Part shown: one piece after another, positions 18,601-27,640 of the stretch
Position numbering within the stretch: the first letter of the stretch is position 1
How the letters are laid out: every line of letters begins with the position of its first letter
From: an uncultured Polaribacter sp.
GTDB lineage: Bacteria > Bacteroidota > Bacteroidia > Flavobacteriales > Flavobacteriaceae
DNA: 64,000 nt
NCBI RefSeq assembly: GCF_947503875.1
Contig: NZ_CANNFH010000006.1
Span: 124,001-188,000, forward strand
Direction: 5' to 3'
Notes under the pieces: model-generated
Told to the model about the DNA's origin: nothing
Databases searched by the model: none
The model's input: only the letters and a program-made list of their open reading frames with translations
Position numbers and translations under genes: made by a program

Positions 18601-19288
18601 TTTAGATGCATATTTAATGCAAAGAACATTTGAAACTAAAAGAGAAAAACCATTAATGTATAATGATGGGCAAGGTTATATTCGCTACCAAAAAGGATCT
18701 TTAGTTTTTTATGCTTTAAGTGATTATATAGGAGAAAAAAAGTTAAACGGAGCGCTTAAAAAATATGTAGAAAAAGTAGCATTTCAAGAACCACCGTATA
18801 CAACTTCTATAGAAATGGTAGATTACATACGAAAGGTTACGCCAGATTCTTTACAATACGTAATTAAAGACATGTTTGAAACCATAACTTTATACAAAAA
18901 TAGAATTGTAGATGTAAAATCTACAGCATTAGAAAACGGTAAATATAAAGTAGATATAGAATTTGAAGTTTCTAAATATAGAAATGATGAAAAAGGAAAA
19001 AAGTTTTATGGTGAGCAAGTAGGAGATACCTTGTCTTATCAAACAGAAAAAATGAATAAGCCACTTTTATCTGTGCCTTTAGCAGATTATATAGATTTGG
19101 GTATTTTTACAGAAGAGGAAATTGATGGTAAAAAGAAGGAGAAACAATTGTACTTTAAAAAACATAAAATTACTACCATAAATAATAAGGTTTCTATAAT
19201 TGTTGATGAAAAACCAACAGAAGTAGGTATAGATCCCTACAATAAATTAATAGATACAAAGTCTGACGATAATAGAAAAACCTTATAA
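15638..19288 (+). CDS. ABC-2 permease fused to M1 aminopeptidase domain
   Basis: 1216 residues. Residues 1 to about 270 and about 310-590 are two ABC-2-type membrane domains, each with about six helices. From about residue 630 a beta-rich region leads into an M1 (aminopeptidase N-type) catalytic domain with the zinc motif HEVAHQWW (H937, E938, H941) and the third ligand glutamate E961 in MLSESLSEYV. By topology the peptidase part should be extracytoplasmic. With the ATPase upstream it forms a transporter that carries its own peptidase. Such fusions are widespread in Bacteroidota, but the substrate is unknown. The HExxH-to-Glu spacing is one residue longer than in classic M1 enzymes. Confidence 0.9.
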   Translation: MFSTIFKQELKYWFNKPLLYIYIIIFLLLSFFIAGTTAGLFDGINGTTGSSRIVNSPIQITGLFNALTVFIFFLFPSIIGVSIYRDFKSEMHTILFSYPFTKANYLFAKFFSGIVVVSAIVLVIAFGLFIGFRFPGTNQDLVGSFNFVTYAQSYLVFILPNVLFFGAVVFAVVTFSRNIGAGFITVIILLFFQGAIGGILSEPEQANWLAILDPFGSSAIEKYTKYWTMSEQNELQIPIKEYIIYNRLFWLAISSLIFGLVYKYFKFSQNALTISFKKRKGERVTKTNFSGITTIELTKVSYDYSFLQNLKTTWRLSVLEFKYIFKSLPFICILLVGILILVIALFGIGEIFGTKTLPVTWQMLTGGATFTLIINLCTFLYAGMLIQRARTVKMNHLVDSTPIPNWALLFSKFIAILKMQLVLLAVIMVAGILFQTYKGFYDYEIMHYVKELFGLKFLNYAVWAFLAIFIQTLFKNQYLGFFVLLILTIVIPLSSLIGIELAVFKYNEGPGFSYSDMNGYGSALPRYLWYKLYWILGGTLLLILSLLMWVRGIPNNFSERLSIATKRFKLPQIAAFSLFFIAFLSLGVTIYQATKSDSKNSSSKQAELDAVKWEKTYKKFENYKQPRIVGVVANMDIFPKKRTYKASAVFKMVNKTNKAIDSVFLNHNSLETTFEFNKPNNLVLEDTVFHFDIYQLEQKLQPGDSLELSVTIKSKENTTFRRRSPVRENGTFINNGIFPSLGYSSVGELRDDKTREKYDLPKNNLRPHPSDSTALGNTYISKDSDWIDFEATVSTSEDQIAIAPGYLQKEWVKDGRKYFHYKMDSKILNFYAFNSARYEVKKEKWNGISLEIYYHKPHTYNLDRMMKGMKASLQYNAEHFSPYQHRQARIIEFPRTGGTFAQAFANTIPFSEGFGFIADVDEENEDGVDYPFAVTAHEVAHQWWAHQVIGADVLGATMLSESLSEYVSLKVLEHQHGKEKMRKFLKQSLDAYLMQRTFETKREKPLMYNDGQGYIRYQKGSLVFYALSDYIGEKKLNGALKKYVEKVAFQEPPYTTSIEMVDYIRKVTPDSLQYVIKDMFETITLYKNRIVDVKSTALENGKYKVDIEFEVSKYRNDEKGKKFYGEQVGDTLSYQTEKMNKPLLSVPLADYIDLGIFTEEEIDGKKKEKQLYFKKHKITTINNKVSIIVDEKPTEVGIDPYNKLIDTKSDDNRKTL

Positions 19289-19293
19289 AATCT

Positions 19294-19328
19294 AAAAAAG
19301 TAATTTCGTTTTGCGGAATTGCTTTTTT
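19294..19328 (+). terminator. Rho-independent terminator after the ABC/M1 gene
   Basis: AAAAAAGTAATTTCG pairs with CGGAATTGCTTTTTT (two G-U pairs), giving an A-rich/T-rich flanked hairpin 6 bp after the stop codon. Nothing else is seen in the 240 bp to the next gene. Confidence 0.8.
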
Positions 19329-19531
19329 AGATAGGAGTAAATGTTATAAGAATTTATGTTTAATTATTAGGGCTACAAACATAAATAAGGTTATTTACCG
19401 GTTTTAAGTACTTTTAATTATCATAATTCTTTTAGGGCAAATTATTTTTTAAAAGATGTACTTAACTGGGGTTAATGATTATAGAAAACATCTAATGATT
19501 GTAAAACAAAATTTAATTTAAAGTAATAATT

Positions 19532-20605
19532 ATGAGAAAATTTGGTTTTCTTTTATTTTTAACTGCTCTATTATTGCAAGCTTGTGTAGTAAAAAGTAAT
19601 GTAAAACTTGCTTTTTTACATGAGTATGTGTTAAAAAGTAATGTGCTTAATGATTCTACTAAGGTTGGTGGACTTTCAGGTATAGACTATGCTAATAATT
19701 TTTATTATATAGTTGTAGATGACCCTAAAGCCCCAAGATTTTTAAAAGCAAGCATAAACATAAAAAACAAACGTATTGATACTATAGTTTTTAAAAAAGC
19801 TCTTTATCTGAAAAATATTGACAGTAACAATTACTTAGATTTAGAATCTATTTTTATAGATTTAGCAAAGCAGCAAATTAATTTTACGAGTGAAGGTTCT
19901 ATTAATAAAAATAAAAGACCTTTAATTTTTACAACAGATTTTAGCGGTAATTTTAAAAATGAAGTTGATTTACCAAAATCATTCCAGAACCTAAGCAATA
20001 TAAGACATAATGGGGTTTTTGAAGGTTCTTCTAAAGATATAGCTCATAATGGTTTTTGGGTTGCTATGGAAGCGCCATTAAAAAGTGATGGAGAAGAACC
20101 AAAATTTAAAACAACACAATCTCCAGTAAGAATTACCTATTTTGATGCTTTTTCTAGAAAAGCAACCAAACAATTTGCTTATGAATTAGAGCCCATAACA
20201 AAACCTGCAAAGGGAAATGTGAATGTAAATGGGGTAACTGCAATTTTAGCTTATGCAACCAACAAGTTTTTAATAATAGAAAGAACTTACCAAAGTAATT
20301 ATGGTGCTTATGGTAATATAATAAGAATATTTGATGCAGAAATTACCAAAAACACCTCTAACATTTTAAATACAACAGCTTTGCAGAACACTAGATATAT
20401 ACCTATTAAAAAACGTTTGTTGCTAGATTTTAAAGATTATAAAGATAAATTAACAGAAGGTATTATAGACAATATTGAAGGAATAACCTTTGGACCTGAG
20501 TTAGAAAATGGAAATGTTTCCTTAATTTTGGTTGCTGATGATAATTTTAAACTTTACGGAAAACAATTAAATCAGTTTATTTTATTAGAAATGATAAAAA
20601 AATAG
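19532..20605 (+). CDS. Esterase-like activity of phytase family lipoprotein
   Basis: 357 residues, with a lipoprotein signal (lipobox LLQAC, Cys at about residue 18). The body matches the phytase-like/esterase-like family (PF13449): GGLSGIDY...YIVVDDPKAPRF early, FEGSSKDIAHNGFWVAME in the middle, DNIEGITFGPE and LILVADDNF near the end. These proteins are beta-propeller-like and extracytoplasmic. Some are linked to phosphoester use, but the reaction here is unproven. It stands 37 bp before the next gene and may share its transcript. Confidence 0.8.
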   Translation: MRKFGFLLFLTALLLQACVVKSNVKLAFLHEYVLKSNVLNDSTKVGGLSGIDYANNFYYIVVDDPKAPRFLKASINIKNKRIDTIVFKKALYLKNIDSNNYLDLESIFIDLAKQQINFTSEGSINKNKRPLIFTTDFSGNFKNEVDLPKSFQNLSNIRHNGVFEGSSKDIAHNGFWVAMEAPLKSDGEEPKFKTTQSPVRITYFDAFSRKATKQFAYELEPITKPAKGNVNVNGVTAILAYATNKFLIIERTYQSNYGAYGNIIRIFDAEITKNTSNILNTTALQNTRYIPIKKRLLLDFKDYKDKLTEGIIDNIEGITFGPELENGNVSLILVADDNFKLYGKQLNQFILLEMIKK

Positions 20606-20642
20606 ATACCATTATTAAAAGTCCTAATTCAACACTTATTAA

Positions 20643-21155
20643 ATGCTACAAGGTTTTAAAGAGAAAATTTTAAAGAAAAAATTACTTCAGTTAATTTCTA
20701 ATCAGCAACAAAAGCAAGTTTCCGAAGTAAAAAAAATACAAACAATTGGTATTGTAACAAGTCTAGCAGTAGCATCAAAAATAAATTTAGCATTAGAAAT
20801 AGAGCGTGAATTGCAAGTTAAAGGTGTTACTCAATATAATTTGGTAAAAGTGCTACCAAAAGAGGAAATTACCAAGCAACAGTTTACAGAAAAAGACATC
20901 AACTTAAAAGGAGAGTTTACACAACCTGAATTTAAAAATTTTTTGAACAAACCTTTTGATTTATTAATAGGTTATTTTAGTGAAAGTAATGTGTTTTTAG
21001 AAAGTGCAGTAGCGCAGTCTAAAGCAAGGTTTAAAGTTGGTTTTTCAAATGTGAATGAAGACTTGTATCTTATGGAGTTTTCTGAAAATATAGAAAATGT
21101 AAGCGGTTTTTTATTAGAACTAAAAAAATACCTTATAATTTTAAATAAATTGTAA
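20643..21155 (+). CDS. DUF6913-like cytoplasmic protein
   Basis: 170 residues without signal peptide or membrane helix. It begins with a basic helix (FKEKILKKKLLQLISNQQQKQV), then an alpha/beta region with IQTIGIVTSL and KPFDLLIGYFSESNVFLE. It looks like a conserved flavobacterial family commonly found just before dapA, which I believe is DUF6913. Function is unknown. Position suggests a housekeeping role rather than a lysine-specific one. Confidence 0.6.
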   Translation: MLQGFKEKILKKKLLQLISNQQQKQVSEVKKIQTIGIVTSLAVASKINLALEIERELQVKGVTQYNLVKVLPKEEITKQQFTEKDINLKGEFTQPEFKNFLNKPFDLLIGYFSESNVFLESAVAQSKARFKVGFSNVNEDLYLMEFSENIENVSGFLLELKKYLIILNKL

Positions 21156-21232
21156 AATTTAACTTTCCTTTTAAAGTTGTTTATTCTTGTTATTAATGCT
21201 TAAAAACACATCGAAATATCATCTTAAAATTG

Positions 21233-21240
21233 TAGTTTTG
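21233..21240 (+). promoter_or_regulatory. -7 box TAGTTTTG for dapA
   Basis: An exact TAnnTTTG match whose last base is 19 bp before the dapA ATG. No good -33 element is seen. Confidence 0.5.
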
Positions 21241-21259
21241 CTATCTAAAATATTTAAAA

Positions 21260-22144
21260 ATGCAAAAGTTTGTAGGTACAGGAGTTGCTTTAATAACCCC
21301 ATTTAAAGAAGATTTAAGTATAGATTTTACTGCGCTTGAAAAATTAGTAGAATATAACATTGCTAATGGTACCAATTATTTGGTAATAAATGGCACTACT
21401 GCAGAGAGTGCAACTATTACCAAACAAGAAAGAAAACAAATTATAGACGCTATTGTAAAAACAAATGCAGGTAGATTACCATTGGTTTTGGGTATAGGAG
21501 GTAACAATACACTTGCAGTTATAGATGATATTAAAACCACAGATTTATCTAATATAGACGGTATTTTATCTGTAGCACCATATTACAGCAAACCAACACA
21601 AGAAGGTTTCTATCAACATTTTAAAGCAATTGCACAAGCTACAGAAAAACCAATTATTTTGTATAATGTTCCTGGTAGAACAGCCAAAAATATGGATACA
21701 GAAACAACACTAAAATTAGCAAATGATTTTAAAAATGTTGTTGGTGTTAAAGAAGCAGGCAACAATATGCAGCAATATTTAGAATTAATTAGAGATAAAC
21801 CTTCAGGTTTTTTAGTTATTTCTGGTGATGATGATTTAGCATTAGGAGTTACTTTGGCTGGTGGTTCTGGTGTAATTTCGGTTATAGGACAAGCTTATCC
21901 AAAAGAGTTTTCTACTTTAATAAATTGTGGTTTACAAGGGAAAAATAAAGCAGGTTATGCCATTCATTTTAAAATGATGCAAATTGTTGATTTAATTTTT
22001 GCAGAAAATAATCCTGCAGGTGTTAAGACAGTTTTACAAGAATTAGACATCTGTAAGAATGCAGTTCGTTTACCACTTGTTAAAGCATCTAACAATTTAC
22101 AAGAACAAATTGCAGCTTTTGTAAAAAGTTTTAAAATAGATTAA
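21260..22144 (+). CDS. dapA: 4-hydroxy-tetrahydrodipicolinate synthase
   Basis: 294 residues, the standard DapA length. Family features are GTGVALITPF at the start, NGTTAESAT in place of the usual GTTGE loop, YYSKPTQEGFYQHF, YNVPGRTA, and the Schiff-base lysine K164 in GVKEAGN. It condenses pyruvate with aspartate semialdehyde in the lysine/diaminopimelate pathway. The last step of that pathway, lysA, is at 43327. It has its own promoter and is followed by a 230-bp gap containing only AT-rich sequence and the bamD promoter. Confidence 0.95.
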   Translation: MQKFVGTGVALITPFKEDLSIDFTALEKLVEYNIANGTNYLVINGTTAESATITKQERKQIIDAIVKTNAGRLPLVLGIGGNNTLAVIDDIKTTDLSNIDGILSVAPYYSKPTQEGFYQHFKAIAQATEKPIILYNVPGRTAKNMDTETTLKLANDFKNVVGVKEAGNNMQQYLELIRDKPSGFLVISGDDDLALGVTLAGGSGVISVIGQAYPKEFSTLINCGLQGKNKAGYAIHFKMMQIVDLIFAENNPAGVKTVLQELDICKNAVRLPLVKASNNLQEQIAAFVKSFKID

Positions 22145-22362
22145 CAAACATTTAGCAGAAAATACACTTTCAATTCAGAATTTTTAGAGATTATTGTGTT
22201 GCACAATTAAGTCTTATATTTTACGTTGTAAAGAAATAATTTTATAAAAAAAGTAGCGCTTGTTAATATCTAATTCTACGTTAGAAATATTAAGGTTTTA
22301 GTTTAGAAAAAATAAAATTATTCAACTAGAAATAATTGTTTTTATAATCCATAATTAATCAC

Positions 22363-22370
22363 TAATTTTG
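22363..22370 (+). promoter_or_regulatory. -7 box TAATTTTG four bases before bamD ATG
   Basis: An exact TAnnTTTG match followed by only CCCG before the bamD start codon. As transcription in Bacteroidota starts some 5-7 bases after this box, the mRNA may begin at or beside the ATG. A TTG about 24 bp upstream (22338) could serve as the -33 element. Confidence 0.55.
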
Positions 22371-22374
22371 CCCG

Positions 22375-23235
22375 ATGCAAAAAATTAAAAATTTAACGTT
22401 TTTAGTATTGTTTAGCTTGTTACTTGCCTCTTGTGGCGAGTATCAAAAAGTATTAAATAAAGGTACTACAGAAGAGCAGTATAAGTTGGCTGTAAAATTG
22501 TACGAGAGTCAAAAATACAGTAAGGCATTGCGTTTGTTTGAAAAGGTTGGTCCTACCTATAGAGGAAAACCTCAAATGGAACGTATTTCTTTTATGACTG
22601 CACAATCTGAATTTAATGTTAAAAACTATCCCACTTCCGGTTATTATTTTGATAGATTTGTAAAAAGTTATCCAAAAAGTTCTAAGATAGAAGAGGCTGC
22701 ATTTCTATCCGCTTACAGTTATAAGCTGGCTTCACCTAGATTTAGTTTAGATCCAACAGATACAAATAAAGCACTAGAATCTTTTCAAAATTTTATTAAT
22801 ACGTACCCAGATTCAGATAAAATTGATGAAGCAAATACTTATTACAGTGAATTAAGATATAAGTTAGAAAAGAAACAATTTGAAATTGCTAAAACATATT
22901 ATAGAACAGCAGATTACGATAAAAGAAATTATAAAGCAGCTATGCAGGCTGTAGATAATCTTTTAGAAGATTATTTAGGAACTAGTTTTAAAGAAGAGGC
23001 CTTGTTTTTAAAATTTAAAGCTGCTCACGACTTTGAATTAGAAAGTACAGATAGAAGAAAGAAACAACGTATTACAGTAGCTATTGATGCTTACGAAAAA
23101 TTTGCCAATAGTTTTCCAGAGTCTGAGCATATGAAGGAAGCTAAAGAAATGTTAGCAACTTTGAAAAAGGAAGAAGTAAGGATAGACGCTATTATTGAGA
23201 AAATAGAAAAATTAAAAAAGGAAACCACAAAATAA
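22375..23235 (+). CDS. bamD: Outer membrane assembly lipoprotein BamD
   Basis: 286 residues. Lipoprotein signal with lipobox LLASC (Cys20), then tetratricopeptide-like repeats typical of BamD/YfiO: YKLAVKLYESQKYSKALRLFEKV, SEFNVKNYPTSGYYFDRFVKSYP and ALESFQNFINTYPDSDKIDEA. It anchors in the outer membrane from the periplasmic side and helps BamA insert beta-barrel proteins. It is the first gene of a run with rpoZ and coaBC, separated from rpoZ by 3 bp. Confidence 0.92.
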   Translation: MQKIKNLTFLVLFSLLLASCGEYQKVLNKGTTEEQYKLAVKLYESQKYSKALRLFEKVGPTYRGKPQMERISFMTAQSEFNVKNYPTSGYYFDRFVKSYPKSSKIEEAAFLSAYSYKLASPRFSLDPTDTNKALESFQNFINTYPDSDKIDEANTYYSELRYKLEKKQFEIAKTYYRTADYDKRNYKAAMQAVDNLLEDYLGTSFKEEALFLKFKAAHDFELESTDRRKKQRITVAIDAYEKFANSFPESEHMKEAKEMLATLKKEEVRIDAIIEKIEKLKKETTK

Positions 23236-23238
23236 GAT

Positions 23239-23559
23239 ATGGATTATAAAGAAACAAATGCGGCTTTAAGTACAATTACGTATAATAAAAATGAGATAGA
23301 AGCTGCTACGGAAAATATTTATGAAGCGATTTCAATCATTTCTAAGAGAGCAGAACAAATAAACTCTGATTTAAAAAGAGAATTGGTAGATAAGTTAGAT
23401 GAGTTTGCTACTTATAACGATTCTTTAGAAGAGGTTTTTGAAAATAAAGAACAAATTGAAGTTTCTAAGTTTTACGAAAGATTGCCAAAACCTACGGCAC
23501 TTGCTGTAGATGAATGGTTAAATAATAAAGTATACCACAGAACACCAGAAACAGAGTAA
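23239..23559 (+). CDS. rpoZ: RNA polymerase omega subunit (Bacteroidota type)
   Basis: 106 residues, cytoplasmic. It contains the omega-like core NIYEAISIISKRAEQINSDLK (about residues 28-48) and is the usual RpoZ/RPB6-family protein encoded between bamD and coaBC in this phylum. It helps assemble and stabilise RNA polymerase. Its stop codon abuts the coaBC start with no spacer, indicating coupled translation. Confidence 0.88.
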   Translation: MDYKETNAALSTITYNKNEIEAATENIYEAISIISKRAEQINSDLKRELVDKLDEFATYNDSLEEVFENKEQIEVSKFYERLPKPTALAVDEWLNNKVYHRTPETE

Positions 23560-24771
23560 ATGTCTGTTTTCAGAGGAAAAAAAATTCTTTTAGGAATCAC
23601 AGCTGGTATAGCAGCTTATAAAACGGCTAGTTTAGTTCGTTTATTTATAAAATTAGACGCAGAGGTTAAAGTAATTATGACTCCTGCGTCTAAAGATTTT
23701 ATAACACCTCTCACACTTTCTACACTTTCTAAAAATCCAGTAAACTCAGCGTTTTATGCAAAAGAAGACGAGAACGAAATGTGGAATAATCACGTGGAAT
23801 TAGGTCTTTGGGCAGATTATATGCTAATTGCACCAGCAACAGCCAATACGTTGTCTAAAATGGCAAATGGTACTTGTAATAATTTGTTATTAGCTACTTA
23901 TTTATCAGCAAAATGCCCTGTATATTTTGCACCTGCTATGGATTTGGATATGTATATTCACCCTTCTACAAAAGAAAGTCTAAATAAATTACAGTCTTTT
24001 GGTAATATTATGATTCCTGCCACTTCTGGCGAATTAGCTTCTGGTTTAGTAGGCGAAGGTAGAATGGCAGAACCGCAAGATATTGTTACTTTTATTGAAA
24101 AGGATATTTTAAATAAATTACCATTAAGAGGTAAAAAGTTGTTGTTAACAACAGGGCCAACTTATGAAGCTATAGATCCTGTCCGTTTTATTGGTAATCA
24201 CTCTTCAGGTAAAATGGGTTTTGCTATCGCAAATGTTGCAGCAAATTTAGGTGCAGAAGTATTTTTGATTTGTGGTCCTAGTCATCAACAAATACAACAT
24301 AATTTAGTACACAGAATAGATGTAGTTTCTGCGGAAGAAATGTATACAGCAGCACACAAATATTTTAAAGATGTAGATATTGCCATACTTGCTGCAGCTG
24401 TTGCAGATTATAGACCAAAAAACGTAGCAACGAGTAAAATAAAAAAGAAAGACTCAACGTTAGATATAGCATTAGAACCAACAAAAGACATTTTAGCTTC
24501 TTTAGGCAAAATTAAAGAAAATCAGTTTTTAGTAGGTTTTGCTTTAGAAACAAATAACGAGCTAGAAAATGCAAAATCTAAATTAGAAAGAAAAAATTTA
24601 GATGCTATTGTATTAAATTCATTACAAGACAAAGGTGCAGGTTTTGCTTCTAATACCAATAAAATTACTTTTATTGATAAAACTTTAGCTGAGAAACCCT
24701 TTGAATTAAAATCAAAAGCAGCAGTTGCTGTAGATATTATCAATGAGATTCTTAACAGAATTAGCTTATAG
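23560..24771 (+). CDS. coaBC: Bifunctional CoaBC (coenzyme A biosynthesis)
   Basis: 403 residues. The N-terminal phosphopantothenoylcysteine decarboxylase half (CoaC, about 1-180) shows the flavoprotein start GKKILLGITAGIAAYKT, WADYMLIAPATANTLSKMANG and the PVYFAPAMDLDMY segment. The C-terminal synthetase half (CoaB, about 188-400) shows LTTGPTYEAIDPVRFIGN and AAAVADYRPK. Together they convert 4'-phosphopantothenate and cysteine to 4'-phosphopantetheine. It is co-transcribed with bamD and rpoZ. Confidence 0.95.
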   Translation: MSVFRGKKILLGITAGIAAYKTASLVRLFIKLDAEVKVIMTPASKDFITPLTLSTLSKNPVNSAFYAKEDENEMWNNHVELGLWADYMLIAPATANTLSKMANGTCNNLLLATYLSAKCPVYFAPAMDLDMYIHPSTKESLNKLQSFGNIMIPATSGELASGLVGEGRMAEPQDIVTFIEKDILNKLPLRGKKLLLTTGPTYEAIDPVRFIGNHSSGKMGFAIANVAANLGAEVFLICGPSHQQIQHNLVHRIDVVSAEEMYTAAHKYFKDVDIAILAAAVADYRPKNVATSKIKKKDSTLDIALEPTKDILASLGKIKENQFLVGFALETNNELENAKSKLERKNLDAIVLNSLQDKGAGFASNTNKITFIDKTLAEKPFELKSKAAVAVDIINEILNRISL

Positions 24772-24873
24772 TTAAAAACCAATAGAATACATAAAAAGTA
24801 TTATTGTACAGAAACATTTTTTTTTTAATTTTAACTTTAGAATTACTTTTAAGAAAACAACAATTTAAATTAT

Positions 24874-25764
24874 ATGCGCAAGACTGCATTACTTTTTTTA
24901 TTTTTTTTATTCGTTTTCAACGGAATTGGGCAAGAATTAAATTGTTTGGTAACCATAAACTCAGATCAAATTGCAGGTTCTAACCAGCAAGTATTTGGTA
25001 CATTACAAAAAGCATTAACAGAGTATATTAACCAAACAAAATGGACTAATAAAACGGTAAAGTCTGAAGAACGTATAGACTGTGCAATGACCATAATTGT
25101 AACTTCTAGAAACGATAACAATTTTACAGCAACTTTACAGGTACAATCTACAAGACCAGTTTATAACTCAAGTTATGCAGCGCCAGTATTAAACTTAAAA
25201 GACAACGAATTCAATTTTAAGTACAATGAATTTGATCCTATTTTTTACAATAAAAACCAGTATGATAGTAATTTAATATCTACCGTAGTTTTTTATGTAT
25301 ATGTTATTTTAGGCTTGGATGCAGATACGTTTGCTTTGTATGGTGGAGAGCCAGAATTAAAAGAAGCACAAAACGCTATGTTACAAGCGCAACAAAGTGG
25401 TATTGCATCTTGGCAAAACGTGGTTGGTAAACAAAATAGATTTCTACTTATAGATAATTTATTGTCTTCAAAATTAAAAGCATACAGAAAAACTTTATAC
25501 GATTATCATAGAAAAGGCATGGATAATTTAATAAGTTCTAAAGTTATTGCACAACAACAAATAGAAGATAGTGTACTTTCTTTAGAATCTATCTTTAACA
25601 AAAGTGTTGGTAATTATTTAATTAGAGTCTTTTTTGATGCAAAATCAGAAGAATTGGTAAATTTATATTCAGAACCTACAGAAACCAAGAGAAAACAACG
25701 TTTACTGCAAGCTTTAAAAAGAATTTCCCCAAACAACAATCCAAGTTGGAGTAAGTTTAATTAA
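24874..25764 (+). CDS. DUF4835 secreted/periplasmic protein
   Basis: 296 residues with a signal peptide (hydrophobic 4-18, cleavage near GIGQ/E). The remainder is mostly beta with a helical C-terminal part. It matches the DUF4835 family (start ELNCLVTINSDQIAGSNQQVF, VYVILGLDADTFALYGGE), regularly encoded between coaBC and recN in Flavobacteriia. Function is not established. Export and conservation suggest an envelope role. Confidence 0.8.
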   Translation: MRKTALLFLFFLFVFNGIGQELNCLVTINSDQIAGSNQQVFGTLQKALTEYINQTKWTNKTVKSEERIDCAMTIIVTSRNDNNFTATLQVQSTRPVYNSSYAAPVLNLKDNEFNFKYNEFDPIFYNKNQYDSNLISTVVFYVYVILGLDADTFALYGGEPELKEAQNAMLQAQQSGIASWQNVVGKQNRFLLIDNLLSSKLKAYRKTLYDYHRKGMDNLISSKVIAQQQIEDSVLSLESIFNKSVGNYLIRVFFDAKSEELVNLYSEPTETKRKQRLLQALKRISPNNNPSWSKFN

Positions 25765-25848
25765 CACTTTTACTTCATTTTATTTCTGTTTGATTTTGTA
25801 AAATTCAACAAATTTTCATTAATTTTAGACTTTAAAAATTATAGAAAT

Positions 25849-27501
25849 TTGCTTACACAATTAACCATAAATAACTACGCATTAATTAACAGTTTATCAA
25901 TAGATTTTTCTTCTGGCTTATCTATTATAACAGGTGAAACTGGTGCAGGAAAATCTATTTTGTTAGGTGCGTTAGGTTTAGTTCTTGGTAATAGAGCAGA
26001 TTTATCTTCTCTAAAAGACACTACAAAAAAATGTATTGTAGAAGCTAAAGTTGCCATTTCTAACTATAGCTTAGAAAGTTTTTTTGAAGCCGCAGATTTA
26101 GATTACGAAGCAGAAACTATTATAAGAAGAGAAATATTACCTTCTGGTAAATCTCGTGCTTTTGTAAATGATACACCAATAACCTTAAGTGTTTTAAATA
26201 GCTTAAGAACCAAGTTGATTGATGTGCACTCACAACATCAAACTACAGAATTATCAGACGCTACTTTTCAATTTGCAATTATAGATGCTTTGGCAAAAAA
26301 CCAACAACGCCTTACTTCTTATAAAAAGGGATTTTTAAAACTAAATCAATTAAAAAAAGAATTAGAAGATTTAGAAGAACAACAAAAAGAAGCCAATAAG
26401 CAATACGATTATAATTTGCATCTTTTTAAAGAATTAGAAGAAGCAAATATAAAAGAAGAAGAACAGGAGATTTTAGAAGAAAAATTAGAGAAACTAAATA
26501 ACATAGAAGATATTAAACTAAATATAGCTGAAAGTTTAGAAATCTCTATAAATGAAGAAGTTGGCTTACAAAATTTACTAAATACACTAGAATTTAAAAT
26601 TTCTAAGATAGCCTCATTTTCTAGAGAATATCAAGAGTTAGCTAATAGAATTACCTCTGTAAAAATAGAAATAGATGATATTGTTACAGAATTAGAAAGT
26701 GCAAACGAAAATGTAGATTTTAATCCCAATGAAGCAGAAGAAATAAATGATAGATTGCAACTATTATACAATTTACAGAAGAAGCATTATGTAAGTTCTA
26801 ATGCTCAATTGTTGCAAGTGTATGAAGAACTTGCAACAAAAGTAGAACAAGTAGCCTCTGCAGCAGATACTATTTTACAAAAAAAGAGAGAAATTCACGA
26901 GGTTTCAGAAAAGTTAGATAAAGTTGCAGATTTATTAACCACAGCAAGAAAAAAAGCAATACCAAAACTAACAAAACAGCTAGAAACTATTTTGGGAGAT
27001 TTAGGTATGGAAAACGCACGTTTTTCTATCAATATAAAACAAACAATTATTTATTTTGCTAACGGAAAAGACAATTTAGAGTTTTTATTTTCTGCAAACA
27101 AAGGCGGTAATTTTGGTGAACTTAAAAAAGTTGCCTCTGGTGGAGAATTGTCCAGAATAATGCTAGCAGTAAAACAAGTCTTGTCTGAAAACACAAAATT
27201 GCCAACTATAATTTTTGATGAAATAGATACAGGAGTTTCAGGGGAAGTTTCCAATAAAATAGCAGCAATTATGCAGCAAATGAGCACAAATATGCAGGTA
27301 ATTGCCATTACACACTTACCACAAATTGCGGCAAAAGGGGCAAACCATTATAAAGTATTTAAAAAAGAGGTTGCAGGTGTTACAACAACAAATTTAAAAG
27401 AACTTTCTACCCAAGAGAGGGTTGTAGAAATAGCAGAAATGCTAAGTGGTAAAGATATTTCTGAATCTGCATTAACCCACGCAAAAGAATTACTGAATTA
27501 G
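25849..27501 (+). CDS. recN: DNA repair protein RecN
   Basis: 550 residues. It starts with TTG; the usual first residues LTQLTINNYALI follow at once, and no better in-frame start is seen. SMC-like architecture: Walker A GETGAGKS near residue 30, two long coiled-coil arms (about 150-400, rich in Glu/Lys/Leu), the signature SGGELSRIMLA and Walker B TIIFDEIDTGVSGE. It bridges and protects DNA ends during double-strand break repair. It lies 84 bp after DUF4835. Confidence 0.95.
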   Translation: MLTQLTINNYALINSLSIDFSSGLSIITGETGAGKSILLGALGLVLGNRADLSSLKDTTKKCIVEAKVAISNYSLESFFEAADLDYEAETIIRREILPSGKSRAFVNDTPITLSVLNSLRTKLIDVHSQHQTTELSDATFQFAIIDALAKNQQRLTSYKKGFLKLNQLKKELEDLEEQQKEANKQYDYNLHLFKELEEANIKEEEQEILEEKLEKLNNIEDIKLNIAESLEISINEEVGLQNLLNTLEFKISKIASFSREYQELANRITSVKIEIDDIVTELESANENVDFNPNEAEEINDRLQLLYNLQKKHYVSSNAQLLQVYEELATKVEQVASAADTILQKKREIHEVSEKLDKVADLLTTARKKAIPKLTKQLETILGDLGMENARFSINIKQTIIYFANGKDNLEFLFSANKGGNFGELKKVASGGELSRIMLAVKQVLSENTKLPTIIFDEIDTGVSGEVSNKIAAIMQQMSTNMQVIAITHLPQIAAKGANHYKVFKKEVAGVTTTNLKELSTQERVVEIAEMLSGKDISESALTHAKELLN

Positions 27502-27640
27502 TTTTTTTAGAGTAAAGAAAGTAGGAGTGAAGCGTAAGAAGTGAATAGTGAATAGTCAATAGTGAATATTGAGGAATAAGAAGAAAAAAACACAAATTAT
27601 TCACAATAAAATATTGTTTTTTCGCCAAAAAATATAATTT

